Below, piece after piece: positions 35,491-47,150 of a DNA stretch of 64,000 nt (position 1 is its first letter; each line of letters opens with the position of its first letter). The notes beneath the pieces were generated by a model. The model worked only from the letters and a program-made list of their open reading frames with translations. It did not search any database and was not told the DNA's origin. Source of the stretch: Trifolium pratense (lineage: Eukaryota > Streptophyta > Magnoliopsida > Fabales > Fabaceae); NCBI RefSeq assembly GCF_020283565.1, contig NC_060060.1, forward strand, positions 41,540,001 through 41,604,000. The letters run 5' to 3'. Both the position numbers and the translations under genes were made by a program.

Positions 35491-35529
35491 TATGTAATTA
35501 TCTCCGGTTATGTTTAGAATTTTGAAATG

Positions 35530-36887
35530 ATGCTTAACGTTTGACATGTTTATATCTAAAATACAAAAGAACAGAATCAATTTTTTTTAATGTATAAACA
35601 ATGACAAAAAAATAAATTATTTTATTCAATAGCTATGATTACAAAAACCATGATTCTATCAGCTAATAAACCAGGCTAATACAAGTAATGGTAAAACAAC
35701 AAATATTGTTACTATTATAAAAGGTTCTCCTAATTCTTCATATTTGGTGATCCAGAAGATGAAAAACATAAAGACAAGTAGAGTGATAAGCATAAGAAAA
35801 AATTTAAACATTTTGGAAATGTGAGTAAAAGTTTGAGAATGGTATGAAAACTTATGAGTGAAGGTGAAGTATTTATAGGTGAATTTTATGAAGTGTCCGT
35901 TACGTTACCGTTGGGTTTGTGGCCGTTGGGAGATAGTGGAAAAATGTAAGCTTTTACTGTTCATGGCCGTTATGTGGCCGTTAGGGGATATGAGAAAAGT
36001 GTTAAATTTTATTGTTTGTTACCGTTGGGAATGAGTAAAAATATTCTAAGTGTGTTAAAAATCATCTAGCTCTTAAGATGCACAAATGGAGAGAACAACA
36101 TGTAAAGTTATATGATAATAACTTTAAATAATATCAAATTTCAAAATCTTAATTATGAGTCTCTCGTGAAATAATATTGTTGACTGAGATTTTAGTCTTC
36201 CATTAAGAATTAAAGTTAGCAATATTATAGATGTGGATTTTAGTCTTCCATTTAATATGAAGATTAGTATTATAGATGGGGTTTTTGGACACCTCCATTA
36301 AGTATAAAAGTTAGTCATACATATGGGGTTTTAATCCTCCATTAAGTATGAAAGTTAGTAATATAGATGGGGTTTTGAATACCTCCATTAAGTATAAAGG
36401 TTAGTCATAGATATGGGGTTTTAATCCTCCATTAAGTATGAAAGTTAGTAATATAGATGAGGTTTTGAATACCTCCATTAAGTATAAAAGTTAGTCATAG
36501 ATATGAGGTTTTAATCCTCCATTAAGTATGAAAGTTAGTAATATAGATGGGGTTTTGAACACCTCCATGGAAATTAGTATTATTAATCAAAAATTATCTT
36601 TTGTGATATTATGGGGATTTTAGACCTCCACACAAAACTTAAATAATATTCACACTTATTATAAAGTTCTTGACAAGTTGTGAGTTTTCTATAATAAGTG
36701 TGTAAAGTAGTAGTAATAATAATAATAATAATAGCCACTCTAGTTATAAATCACTTGACAAATTGCCAGTTCTCTATAACGGGGCGAATAATAATTATAA
36801 TTATCATAAGATTAAAGTAATAAGGATAGATGATATATACCTAGTGGTGGTAAATCACTTCCGATAGAAACGATCGTGCTGATAACG
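35530..36887 (-). repeat. copia leader with tandem repeats
   Basis: From about 36140 to 36570 there is an array of 58-base half-units alternating in two versions (one with 'ttagtcatagatatggggttttaatcc', one with 'ttagtaatatagatggggttttga'), giving a 116-base period. A TAATAATAATAA run lies at 36715. A primer-binding-site candidate CGTTATCAGCACGATCG follows the 5' LTR. Confidence 0.7.
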
Positions 36888-37243
36888 TGTTGAGAAAATC
36901 AAATATTTAAGTATTCTTAAAGGACTAATATAATGATATAAATTACTAATGTAGTTATAATACTATAAATATATATTATGCTAATGAAGAGAATGGAGAG
37001 AATGGAGAAGTTTTATGAGATTACTTTTTGCTCTCAAGGGTTGTCTTTTACATGATCCAAAGGGTGGTATTTATACTACTAAAACTATGAATACATTAAC
37101 TTAGATTTACTATTGCAAGTTGACATTTACATTGATAATTTTACATTACTATTTTAAGTTGACATTATAGATAGATATTTCAACATTAATAGTAACCAAT
37201 GTCTTTCAAGATAATTTTGTTGATTTTCCAATTTATTATAACA
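36888..37243 (-). repeat. 5' LTR of the copia element
   Basis: 356 bases. Carries the element's promoter by position. Matches the 30711-31066 copy throughout on reading. Followed by the target duplication GGTTT. Confidence 0.93.
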
Positions 37244-38310
37244 GGTTTGATAGAAAAGAAAGAGAGAAGAAAAAGACAAGGAATTAGTGTTGATTATTGA
37301 TTGTATTGAAAATGTTAGGGATAAAAAATTACAAATAAAAATGATTTAATTAATTTCACTACTTAATTTAGATTAATTTAACTAATTTTTACATTATTAA
37401 TTAATTAAATTTTTTAATTTTGTAATTGAGCTCATCTCAAATCGAGTTAACCAAGTTGTTCCATCAAACGAAACTAGTATTAGAAAAGTCAATATTGGTC
37501 GGTCTATCACCACAACAATCCTCTGAAAATGTGATTAACTTTAAAATGTAATTTTTTTCCTCCTCAAAAGACATCAAAACAAAAATGTCAAAATACCCAT
37601 TTTATCATTTTCTTGAAAGAGATCTTAAATACACCTGCCTCTCTTATTCTTAACTATAAGCAAATAATCACTTTTCAAATACATTGACATTCAAAAAATA
37701 TGAAAAGTAAATATTCACTCATAGTTAAAATTGAAATAATACATTGACATTCGATAAATCTAAAAATAAATATTTAGCTGAAATGTTTATATCTCGTAAA
37801 CATTCGATACTTTCGGGACCTAGAGAACACACATTAATGTCGACGGGCCATGAAAATTAATTACTTGATTTAAATGGTATATATCGTATTAACTTCATGC
37901 ATGGAAGTTTAGAAGATATTGGTAAATGCCTATTTTTCAAGAAGCCATTTGAGAAATTACTTTTCAATTGATAGGTACTTTGTTCGAAACTTGTCACTCC
38001 GAACATAAATATAAGAAAAAATAATCGTTTATGCGATGTCTAAGAAATTTAGTTAAGTGTAGTTAATTTTCTTGATTTATTGCAAAACATGAGTTAAGTT
38101 TACTATATTACCCTTTAAAAAGTAATTTATGTATTGGAAATCACATAAACTTTAGAAAAGTGAAATGATTATACAAGGGTATATTAATTAGTTTAAAAGT
38201 AGTTGACTTTTGCTTATATTTGTGTCCAAAATTTGAAATATTTTTTTTATTTTTTCATTTTTTATATTTGTGTCCAGAGGGAGTAAGAGGAGTAGAGAAG
38301 ATTTTGATAA

Positions 38311-38499
38311 GGAAAATGTTAAATAGTGTCCCAGACACTAGTTAAAGATATTAATATAGTAATTTTATCTTATAAATTATGCATTCAATGCTTTAAAGAT
38401 ATAAAAAGTTATCCTCTCCCATCATTACTTTTTTCATTTGTTTCATTTTTAGTATGCTTAACTAGTTTTTGGGGCGCTGTTTAGCAATTAGCATGATCA
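38311..38499. mobile_element. MITE, GTGCCC family, 9-bp duplication
   Basis: GGAAAATGTTAAATAGTGTC at the left and GGGGCGCTGTTTAGCA near the right form an imperfect inverted repeat. TTTTGATAA at 38302-38310 and 38500-38508 is an exact 9-bp duplication. It is related to 43849-44023. Confidence 0.7.
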
Positions 38500-38511
38500 T
38501 TTTGATAAATA

Positions 38512-38786
38512 CACTTTCCGTCTCAATTCATAAATAAAAATTTAATTTTTTAATTCTTAATTACAAGAAAAAAAATAACTTTTATCATTTTAAAAATTTA
38601 CTTTTATTTATTCTCATAGAATTAAATACAAATTACATTTCATTTGTTTTTCTTCTCCTTTTACATCTTTCTATAAAAATTATTTAAAAAAAAACACAAA
38701 AAAATCTTACTTCAAATATCATATTTTATTTTTCTTAATAAAATATAAAATTTTCTATTTTGGTTATAACTTGAGACGTGGATAGT
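38512..38786. mobile_element. Degenerate Stowaway-like MITE
   Basis: TTTCCGTCTCAA near the left end opposes TTGAGACGTGGA near the right end, with a TA next to each. AT-rich interior. Confidence 0.4.
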
Positions 38787-40344
38787 ACATACATATCATA
38801 TGGTATACATCAAACCAATCGCATCTAACAATATAATATTGTTTAGCTTTATCCATTTTCGTTCAAAGCATGTTTTAGAATTGCAAGTAACGTTAGGATT
38901 GAAACACAAAAAGATTAATTGGTGTTGATAAGTGCAGAGTAGTTGGCCATGCATGCAGTACCCGTCAAAGCATTAATATATGAGTCGTTGCCCATTTAAT
39001 TTGGAATGGATGTTAATGTTATATAGCTGAATGAGATAATGATCAATGAAACTGACCGTGACAACTTTCTTCATTACTGTTGTTTCGAATATTTCGATTG
39101 GAGTCGAGATTCATAGAATCATAGAGATGATTTTCATAAAAAGCTACACTAAAATTACATTGTGTTAATAAGATACATTAATCATTTCAAAAATGACTAG
39201 AACAGACTTTTACTTTTCAAAAAGATGTCATGGTCAGCTGCTTGGGGTGATATTTTTAGAGATAGCAATGCTTTTTTGTGAATTGTTTTGCCCAAAATTT
39301 AAATATATTTATTGTTTTTCATGCCGAGTTCATTGAAGCTATGCTTGCAATCGAGTTAGCTTCTAAAAATAGTTGAATATTTTTTTGGTTGGAAACAAAC
39401 TTTCAATTGGTTACTATGATTTTTAAGAATCACGGTCTTGTTTCTTGAAAGTTAAGAAACACATGGCTAAATTGTGTTGAATTATCTAAAAACATGCGAT
39501 TTATTATTTCTCAAATTTTCAGAGAAGACAATTATCAGACAAAATTGCTCCACTCTACTGGTCTCTAGAGTAATATAGTTTTATAAACTTTTACCTTTTG
39601 TTTTAAAAAACAAAATCATCAAACTTAGATGAAAAAAAAAATCCAAACAATGAGTTTTTTTCTCTCCGGTAGTAGAATGATGCTACCAATCTCAAACACT
39701 CATCTCAGTTTTATTATATTCAATACAATCAATAATATTAAGGCAAATTATATGGTACATGTGATAATTCTTAATGTATCGGTACATCAGGTAACTAAAT
39801 TAATATGTAAATGAATATTTTTTAAAGGAAATCATTTTTTTTATCACTAAAATGATTATAGTAACTAAATATTATTCATCAAAATTGTCAAAAATATTAA
39901 ATTTGATATTTTTTGAATTTTTATTCATCATTATAGTCAATATTGAATTTTTTTTCTAAGAAAATATTAGAAAAATTATATATTGTGTTTTTTTCTTGTG
40001 ATATTATTATTTTTAAAATATAATAATCGGTTAATAGTATTTTAATTCATAAAAATAATCGTTAATTTATCAATTTACTGACTTGATGTACCGGTACATT
40101 CAAATTATTCAAATGTACCGTAGAAGCTCCCTAATATTAATAAGTGAATAAATAACTATAATTCTTTTTGAACAATAAAAGTTTGTATATTTATAAGTTG
40201 AGAAAATAAGTACAAATAGTACTACATCCACATCTTGGAATAAAGTGCCGGGGGGTACTAGACTCAACTCAACATACAAGAAGAAAAGTAGAGCAAATAA
40301 CCAAAAAGAGTGAGTCACTGTAACAAAATGCCCTGACTAAATAT

Positions 40345-40990
40345 ATAATTCAATGGATTTGTGTTCCATTCGTAATAAATGCATACTCCCCCTTTTGATT
40401 TCCCCACCAACCATCTCCAAGAAGTCCCTTTGATGTTCTCAAAGCATTCTTCAAAAATTGGGGCCTTAGATGAAAAAATGGAGTCGTTTCTTGCTCTTCA
40501 AATAGACCACAACATAGCATGCCACACCGTTAGCATCCCCTTTAAACCTTTATCGTGCCCCACCGCCGAACAAAATATTCCCATCGCCACAAAAGGATCC
40601 GGGTGAACCAGCAAATTTAAACCTAGCCAATTTAAAACCGTGTACCACAGTCCACAAGCTAAAGGGCATGTTCTAAATAAATGACCTGATTCCGTGACCG
40701 ATGGACACCATGTACAATCCAATTGTCGGATGTCAGAGAAAACTTTGCGTTTGAAAAGGTTCCCTTTTGTTGGTAGTCAACCGAGAAGGAGTTGCCAAGA
40801 GAAAACAATCACTTTGGAAGGTGAGTAGCTTTTCCACAAAAGTTCCAAAAAGTGATAGTTTTTCTACATTCAAAATGTGAACATACCTCCGGTCGAGCGG
40901 TGGCATTTCCATAAGTTCTAGTTTAATTGGTAAAAAATTGCCGAATTTTTTAGGCTTAGGAGTTAGGCTGAATGTCATGACCGAAATACA
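40345..40990 (-). pseudogene. LINE (non-LTR retrotransposon) 3' remnant
   Basis: The minus strand codes, with frameshifts, the zinc-binding C-terminal domain of plant LINE reverse transcriptases. Visible are VIVFSWQLLLG, LPTKGNLFKRKVFSD, CTWCPSVTESGHLFRTCPLA and LWYTVLNWLG, then RARNDSIFSS. Frame breaks lie near 40730-40800. The rest of the LINE is missing. Confidence 0.75.
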
Positions 40991-41055
40991 ATCCCGACTT
41001 TCTCGTTTTTGTGAATAAATTTATAATGACTTTGTCATTTCGTCTAAAATAACGT
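40919..41055 (+). mobile_element. tRNA-derived SINE, diverged copy
   Basis: TAGTTTAATTGGTAAAAAAT (A-box-like) ... CTTTGTCATTTCGTCTAAAA end. It shares order and tail with the copies at 26890 and 28214. Inserted next to the LINE remnant. Confidence 0.5.
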
Positions 41056-41629
41056 GAAACAGAGCTAGTATTATAAATCACCTTTCTTAATTTATAGTGT
41101 TGATTCCTCCCACCCATAATGCAAGGGGTAGATTAGAGAAAGTACTATGATGATGATAGTAGTGAATGAGTGAGATGCCAGAATGGGTTGGAAATGTTGG
41201 AAAACAGGACAAGAAGAGAAGGAGTGGCAACTGGCAACAATGTAAAGGCCAAACACACGGGGCACATATATGTAGGAAGCTGGTTGTGTTTAGTTTGGCC
41301 ACCACCAACCAAACCAAGCATCAGAAAACGGCAATGATACTATTGCTAATCTCATCTGACATTAGTGTCTGATACGGCCAAGACACCATTTGGTCCACAT
41401 CCATTGTTCCTTTCTATATAACTCCACATTCACTTGTTTCCCACTCATATCATCCACCATCTTTTCTTTTGTCTCATTCTTTGTCTAACCTCAATGACTT
41501 TTATCCCTATCCGAGAATCACAATACTATCACGTTACATCTACACTTTCCGTTCCTTTGCTTATATAATTGTTTCCTGTCATGGATCTCTATTATAAAAA
41601 TCAGGGGAATGTACTAGTAAATGTGATGT

Positions 41630-41830
41630 TGAAATTGTTGGGGGAGTCCGGGGAGCTGGGAGAAATAACAGGTCAATGCTCTAGGATTTTAAAGAGAGGG
41701 AGACGCCACATCTCCACCCAAAACCTTAAGGCATTAGGTTAACGAGTCAACTCTCTTGTAAATTCAACATTCTTCCCATACATAGCCGATGTGAGACTTA
41801 ACCACTAACAATTGAAACCCGACAAAAATG
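41630..41830 (+). repeat. LTR-like fragment
   Basis: 'gccacatctccacccaaaac', 'cttaaggcattaggttaa' and 'gccgatgtgagacttaacca' occur in this order. I recall such text from LTRs of plant retrotransposons. No partner LTR or coding part is seen nearby. Confidence 0.4.
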
Positions 41831-42282
41831 GTTTGTAATTGTAATGTCATAAGGCTATGGATAAAAATGTTTAATTTGTTTGTGGTTGCTTTCGAGCTAA
41901 TGTAGAAAAAAATTTAGACTCTCTCACAATCCAATTTGATATCAGATTCGATTGTTCGACGTAGGTTAAAAGGTTCGATCGATTTCTTAGGTCGAAAGTG
42001 TTCCAGATAAGGTGACATTCCATTAAATGTTTCTTTAATTTGTGTACATACTCTTGATTCAATAGCCGGTCTAAGCATAAAGCGGCTCAAACCCTAACTT
42101 TAGACTCCAAATATTTTTTCTTTAAGATCTTTAGGCCTAAAAAAAATAACTATACTTAATATACAGATTTGGGCCTCCGATTCACCACTTTTTATCATAC
42201 ATTTGCTATTAATAATTGTGGAACAATTTTAAAAAAAAAAATTGCATCAAATGATTCTTATTTTAAGGCAAACTAATTAGTA

Positions 42283-42405
42283 CTCCTCCATACCAAAATA
42301 TAAGCAAAAGTTTGTCAAGAAGATGAATGTATTTGATCCAAATCTTTAACCAAATACATCAAGTTTCTTTGACTCATTTTTACTTATATTGTAGGACGGA
42401 GGGAG
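42283..42405. mobile_element. Stowaway MITE
   Basis: CTCCTCCATACCAAAATATA ... GTAGGACGGAGGGAG with TA on each side. 123 bases. Confidence 0.7.
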
Positions 42406-42994
42406 TAGTGAATTAGCTGTAACTGGCCAGCTAAGTCCAACTATGATGACTTTACCATATAATTTCATTGTTTGATTCTAATTTGGTTAATTTTAAGTTA
42501 AAATACTAGTTTTGTTCGTTCTTGGTGCCAAAACCTTGAGTCTTTGTAACAGAAGCTGTCTGCCATTAGGTTGAATTTAAGAATTAAAATCACAAGTCAT
42601 GAGAAATTGGAGATTACAACCAAGCTTGTCAGGTCTTTCTGTGGATCATATGGAGTTAGGAGAGACAATTGGTAGCAACTTGCACATATTTTGTACTGCA
42701 TAAGATAATTGGCTGGGTTCCCACATTTCTCGTTAAATTGGCATGTGAGAACACGTTTTATGATTGGCGACTGTATTATACTAGTAGTAGATATTGGTGT
42801 CTAAATATGAGAGAAAAATGATAAAAGAAAGTAAGAAATCATGTGTGAAGGAAAAAGTTACCACTTATATAATGTCATGTTATGTGTCATAGATTTACTT
42901 TACAGCATGAGTCTCGCTTTGCAAGGCATAAATTCAAGTTCCAAGTTTTGCATGTTTTCTGTTATAGAATTAATTATATCTCAATTGATTTTTC

Positions 42995-43078
42995 GGTGGC
43001 AGACGGGTGAGTAACACGCAAGAACCTACCCTTGGGAGGGGATAACAACTGGAAACGGCCGCTAATATCCTGTAGGTT
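42995..43078 (+). other. Nuclear insertion of plastid 16S rDNA (NUPT), 84 bases
   Basis: GGTGGCAGACGGGTGAGTAA, AAGAACCTACCCTTGGGAGG and CTGGAAACGGCCGCTAATAT match, with a few changes, the conserved 16S rRNA region at about E. coli 100-185 in its plastid form. G+C is far above the surroundings. It is too short to be a gene. Confidence 0.85.
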
Positions 43079-43848
43079 GTCTATATTGTTAAATTGAACA
43101 TCTTTATCTAAGTTCGAATATGAAATCTCACAATTGTGTGTGCGCGAATTTTCAATGATGTTTGTTAGTTATCTATGACAAAAAAATATCATCTAAATAT
43201 ATTTTAATAGATTTAATTACACCCAAATTTTTGTAAAAAATAAAAACTATACCCAAACCACTATTGTATTTATTCAAATTTGGGCCTCATATATGGGTTT
43301 TGAAAACCTATGTATGGTTGCGGTTGTTTGGGCTTTTGTTTTTTGGTCGAAAGTTGTTTGAGATATAATAGGGATTTGTTTTTTGAAAAAAAGAATAAAA
43401 GATTGAATATGTTTTTGGTTCTATAAAATTATCAAATTTTATTTTTGGTTCCTACAAAAAAATTGGCATATTTTGGTCTATAAAATTATTATGTATGCAT
43501 TTTTAGTCCTATTAAATATTGGCATTTTTGAATGATTATTAAGTAGACATATTTAGAATATTAAAAAAAGTTCCTCGAAAAAAAAAATACTCAAATTTTG
43601 ATTTCTAAGTCAAAATTTTCGTTACTTTTATCGCTATTTTTTGAAAAAAAAACATGAGACACCAACCCAATACATATCTTAAGATCTACTATTATTTTGT
43701 TGAACTTTTGCAAATTCATTGAATTGAAGGGTGGTATTCAGAGTTGTGATAGTAACTTTTTATTCCTTTCATAAAAATTACTAGAAGTGTGTGACTTTGT
43801 GGCAGACTTTTTTCTTTTAATAAGGTTGTCCATTGATGATTAAAGTTT

Positions 43849-44023
43849 GGGTTATGCTAACCGGTGCCCCCGGGGCACTAGTTAAGGAAACCAAAAAAGG
43901 AAATTTTTAAATTGAAAATAATACTTTTTAGACTTTCGAGGCGTTGACTGCACAAAGATCAATGTCATATTACTATATTTGCTTCCTTAAACAGTGCCCC
44001 GGGGGCACTATTTAGCATTTTCC
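43849..44023. mobile_element. MITE with GTGCCCCCGGGGCAC core ends, 9-bp duplication
   Basis: Left end GGGTTATGCTAACCGGTGCC..., right end reverse complement GGAAAATGCTAAATAGTGCC.... Exact 9-bp duplication TTAAAGTTT at 43840-43848 and 44024-44032. 175 bases, ending 110 bases before the tRNA-Ala gene. Confidence 0.8.
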
Positions 44024-44133
44024 TTAAAGTTTAAGGGTAAGATTATCAAGGATAGAGAGATTTTTGAGCAAGTGAGTGAGAGTAATGTTAGAAACACTAC
44101 AATCACTGTTAATCCAGAAAAACAACAACAATT

Positions 44134-44206
44134 GGGGATGTAGCTCAGATGGTAGAGCGCTCGCTTAGCATGCGAGAGGTACGGGGATCGATACCCCGCA
44201 TCTCCA
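44134..44206 (+). tRNA. tRNA-Ala (anticodon AGC)
   Basis: GGGGATGTAGCTCAGATGGT start. The acceptor GGGGATG pairs with CATCTCC, the anticodon loop is TTAGCAT (anticodon AGC) and the T arm is GGGGATCGATACCCC. 73 nt with discriminator A. A T7 run follows at about 44214 as Pol III terminator. Probably a functional nuclear gene. Confidence 0.94.
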
Positions 44207-44212
44207 TATATC

Positions 44213-44221
44213 GCTTTTTTT
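44213..44221 (+). terminator. Pol III T-run terminator
   Basis: A run of T immediately downstream of the tRNA-Ala 3' end. Confidence 0.6.
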
Positions 44222-44558
44222 CATTTTTTTTTTCAAATTCTGCTATTTTTCTTGTTTCTTACCAGTTTCTGGCTTTCTGCTACATTAATTTGTATTTGTG
44301 ATTCATAATTTTGTATGATAAAACTAAGTACGTGTATAGAAGGTAGTATTGTTTGTTTAATGGTTTAATTAACACTGATTAACTAATCCTACACAACAAT
44401 GATAGAATATACAAAATTATCTACTTCAATTACTAAAAATTTGTACAACTTTTTTCTATCTATGTTACAAAAAATATACTATTCCATAGTCCATATATAC
44501 AGCCAATGCATTGCCATCATTGACCATGATGAAGTTGCTACAAATTTTGGTTGGTTCA

Positions 44559-46381
44559 CTATCCTTGTTGTTGGATTCTGCTTGTTTCTTCATGAAGATG
44601 AGGAAAGAAGGAATTCACCATTGGACAATCGTAATTCAGATCAGCAGGTCTAGAAATTTTATGCCTACATAAATTAACCATCATATAAGTCAGCATATAA
44701 CTCATCAAATTTTCCTATAAAAAACAAAGCTCATGAAATATATAACTAGGATGATAATCCTATTCTTACCATTCTTGATCAATCAGCATTTCATCAGTCA
44801 ATCCAAATTGTCTTAACTCTTGTTCATCATGGTGCATCAATAAGCTATACCTGTTAAATTTGTGTTTACCACTTTTAGTTTTTCATAATCTATTCTATTA
44901 GATATTAATAAACATATTTATATGGAAACTAATTAATTAACCTTAGCTTACAAATAATGTAAAAAACACAAAGGATTAATTAACACCGTCACATACACAA
45001 ATACAAATACCGAATACTACACTGACGTGTCTGACACTAGTACTAATTTGAGAAAATGAATTAGTTGTATGTACTGACATATGTCAAACACTTAAAATTG
45101 TCTTCAATAAGAAGTATCGATGTTATAAAAAGAAGTATATCGATCAATTACCTTCCACCATAACCCCTTTCCATGACAAGCTCGCCTCCATTGTTAAAGT
45201 TGTTAAGACCCTCAAACTGTTCAACTGTCCACTTGTACCACCTCATGAGAAAAACTCTAAGCGTTAAACCGTGTGACACGATGACTAAGTTCACGTCAAA
45301 ATTCTTCTCTCCGGGTGGTTGATACCGTCCTATATTAATATCCGCTCTAAGTGTTTCTCTAAATCCTGAATATCAATATCAAACCAAACATTATAAGGTT
45401 TTAAATAAAAGTCTACGACCACATGACATCAATATATTTGATGTCTCTCGCAGCATAACTATGATTGAGGCTCATCGACCATGTTTAATAATCGAGTATG
45501 TAAAGTCGGTTAGGGCTCAACCGACTTAACATACTCAACAATATAAAAAAATGCAATTCCATTGTGACAAATAACTATTTATAAAAGTTAATAATACCGG
45601 TGATTCTATCATACACATCAGCAGCAGATTCCCCATTTGGAAATCGGTAAAAGAAACGACCGTAAAGATTGCGTTGCGCTTTTTCAACTTTCATCAATTC
45701 TCTATTTTGAAAATTCCCTTACATAACATAAATCAAAAAGAAACAATCAATAAATTTAAAAATATACAATACAAAAAACTAAACCATGTAACAAAACTTT
45801 TAAATCAGTCAATTAACTAATCATTAATCAATACCGAAATCTTGTTCTCGAATGCGAGGCTCTTCTCTAAAACCAGCAATTCTCGAGCGTTCAAAAGGCC
45901 GAGCTAAACTTTGCAAAGTTTCCAGAGTCCTTCTATATGGAGACACATAAAAGTAGAGTTGCCAATTTTCATCACTATCTTTCTCAATCATGTTCTTGAT
46001 TCTTTGTCCACATTCCTCTGCTTGAACTTTTCCTCTTTTAGTAAGGCCAATTTTTGGATCAGGTACCCTTGTGTAAACACTTTCATCCACGTTTCCTTCA
46101 CTCTCTCCATGTCTAACAAGGATTATTCTTTTAGGCCTTGGAGGTACTACACCAAAAGTGGAAGCTACTAAAGGATTTATGAGAGGATTTTTCTCTGGAA
46201 ACCTAGTATGTACATTGTTGTTGGTCAGTGAATCTATGTGTTGATTGTGTTCTGTTTGGTTGTGACAACATTGGATTAGTAAGTATGTGTTGTATGTCTT
46301 AGAATGATTAGAATTGGGTTTGATATTATGGTGTTTTTGTTGAGATATTGAGAGAGGTAGTGATGCTATGGCAATGCCCAT
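44559..46381 (-). CDS. Phosphoglycerate-mutase-like (histidine phosphatase) protein, AT74 type
   Basis: Five exons (45835-46381, 45598-45717, 45152-45365, 44770-44850, 44559-44664) join in frame to 355 residues. The catalytic RHG motif is in LVRHGESEGN (about residue 90), with a YVSPYRRTLET Arg later. The second catalytic His is in VIVSHGLTLRVFLMRW. The first 75 residues are Ser/His/Asn-rich, without acidic residues at the very start, and may be an organelle targeting peptide. The fold is the histidine phosphatase superfamily. The C-terminal pattern (PADLNYDCPMVNSFF) is, as I recall, that of Arabidopsis AT74 and AT74H. The substrate is unknown, and glycolytic mutase activity is not implied. 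The last short exon needed an acceptor at 44665-44666; the other candidate gives an immediate stop. Confidence 0.88.
44985..45090. repeat. Dispersed 'gacac' repeat, single copy
   Basis: 'cacatacacaaatac..aatactacactgacgtgtctgacac..gtactaatttgagaaaatga' follows the word order of the tandem copies at 10376-10626. It lies in an intron of the phosphoglycerate-mutase-like gene. Confidence 0.5.
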
Positions 46382-46902
46382 GATATGGTTGAATGCAATT
46401 CTACTTAGTCACATATTTATTTCTTACCCATAAGTACGGAGGAAAGTGTATGTTTGTGGTTGACATGAATTTAAAATATCAGATATCATGATTGATAGAC
46501 CAAGTAGTCCATATGTATTGACAAGTGGCGGTTTAAGTGTGGGGTTCTATTTGCTATGTCATGTACCTTGAGCTTGAAAACATTTTGTTTTATGCTTCAA
46601 AATGGAGGAATACAAGAAAAAACTTAAACTTTATTTGTTACTTTTTGATTCAGAGTGGAACTAAAGACATGACCAAAATTGCTTGGATGAGGAGGACGAG
46701 GATGGGGACTATACTCATCGATGGTCTACGTGCATCACTTTAACATTCAAGTCAGTGATAGTTTATAGCGAGAAAATATAATAGGGTTGCGATTTAACGT
46801 GAATCTTAAGTTGTTTGATTGCCATCATAGGGTTGCGATTTAATCACACGGTTTGACCAACTATTCTCCTAGACACGGTGTTATTTTTGTATATTAGAGA
46901 TG

Positions 46903-47150
46903 AAATTTTTCTCTTCTCACCCCTGTGTTTCTTTTCTACCCCGTTTTTCCATTTGTGCCATTGTGTAAAAACTTTGGAATATGTTTTTCGAAGTTTTCCG
47001 AAGTTTTTCTAGTTCAAATTCGAAAAATACATTTTGAAGTTTTTTCCAAGGCAAAAAAATTCAGAAAACGCGTTTCGAAATATTTATCCAAGAGCAAAAG
47101 TTGAAACATGGGGTAGAAAACAAACACGGGAGGTGGAAAGAGAACAATTC
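46903..47150. mobile_element. Mutator-type MITE
   Basis: Left TTTCTTTTCTACCCCG text opposes right GGGGTAGAAAACAAACACGG. Exact 9-bp duplication TTAGAGATG at 46894-46902 and 47151-47159. The 'cacccctgtgtttcttttctacccc' ends recall the element at 26309. Confidence 0.75.

Larger units (their letters stand above)
30711..37243 (-). mobile_element. Ty1-copia LTR retrotransposon, minus orientation, young, gag defective
   Basis: Bounded by two 356-bp LTRs (30711-31066 and 36888-37243) that look identical by eye. Each starts TGTTGAG and ends ATAACA. The 5-bp target duplication GGTTT lies at 30706-30710 and 37244-37248. The element reads right to left. Its polypurine tract AAAGGGGGAG touches the left (3') LTR. 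pol is open for about 1185 codons in copia order (protease, integrase, RT, RNase H). Only the zinc-knuckle end of gag is present. The leader (35530-36880) holds tandem repeats. Insertion is recent if the LTRs are truly identical. Confidence 0.95.
37249..44133. other. Repeat-rich spacer without an intact gene
   Basis: Contains MITEs (38311-38499, 38512-38786, 42283-42405, 43849-44023), a LINE remnant, a SINE (40919-41055), an LTR-like scrap (41630-41830) and a plastid 16S rDNA scrap (42995-43078). Short open frames are not convincing. Confidence 0.5.

Noticed and set aside
41871..42062. 63-residue minus-strand frame (KKHLMECHLIWNTFDL)
   Set aside because: No recognisable domain, no promoter, and surrounded by decayed repeats.
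44399..44653. Plus-strand 84-residue open frame beside the tRNA-Ala gene
   Set aside because: It overlaps the last exon of the phosphoglycerate-mutase-like gene on the other strand, and its translation is low-complexity.
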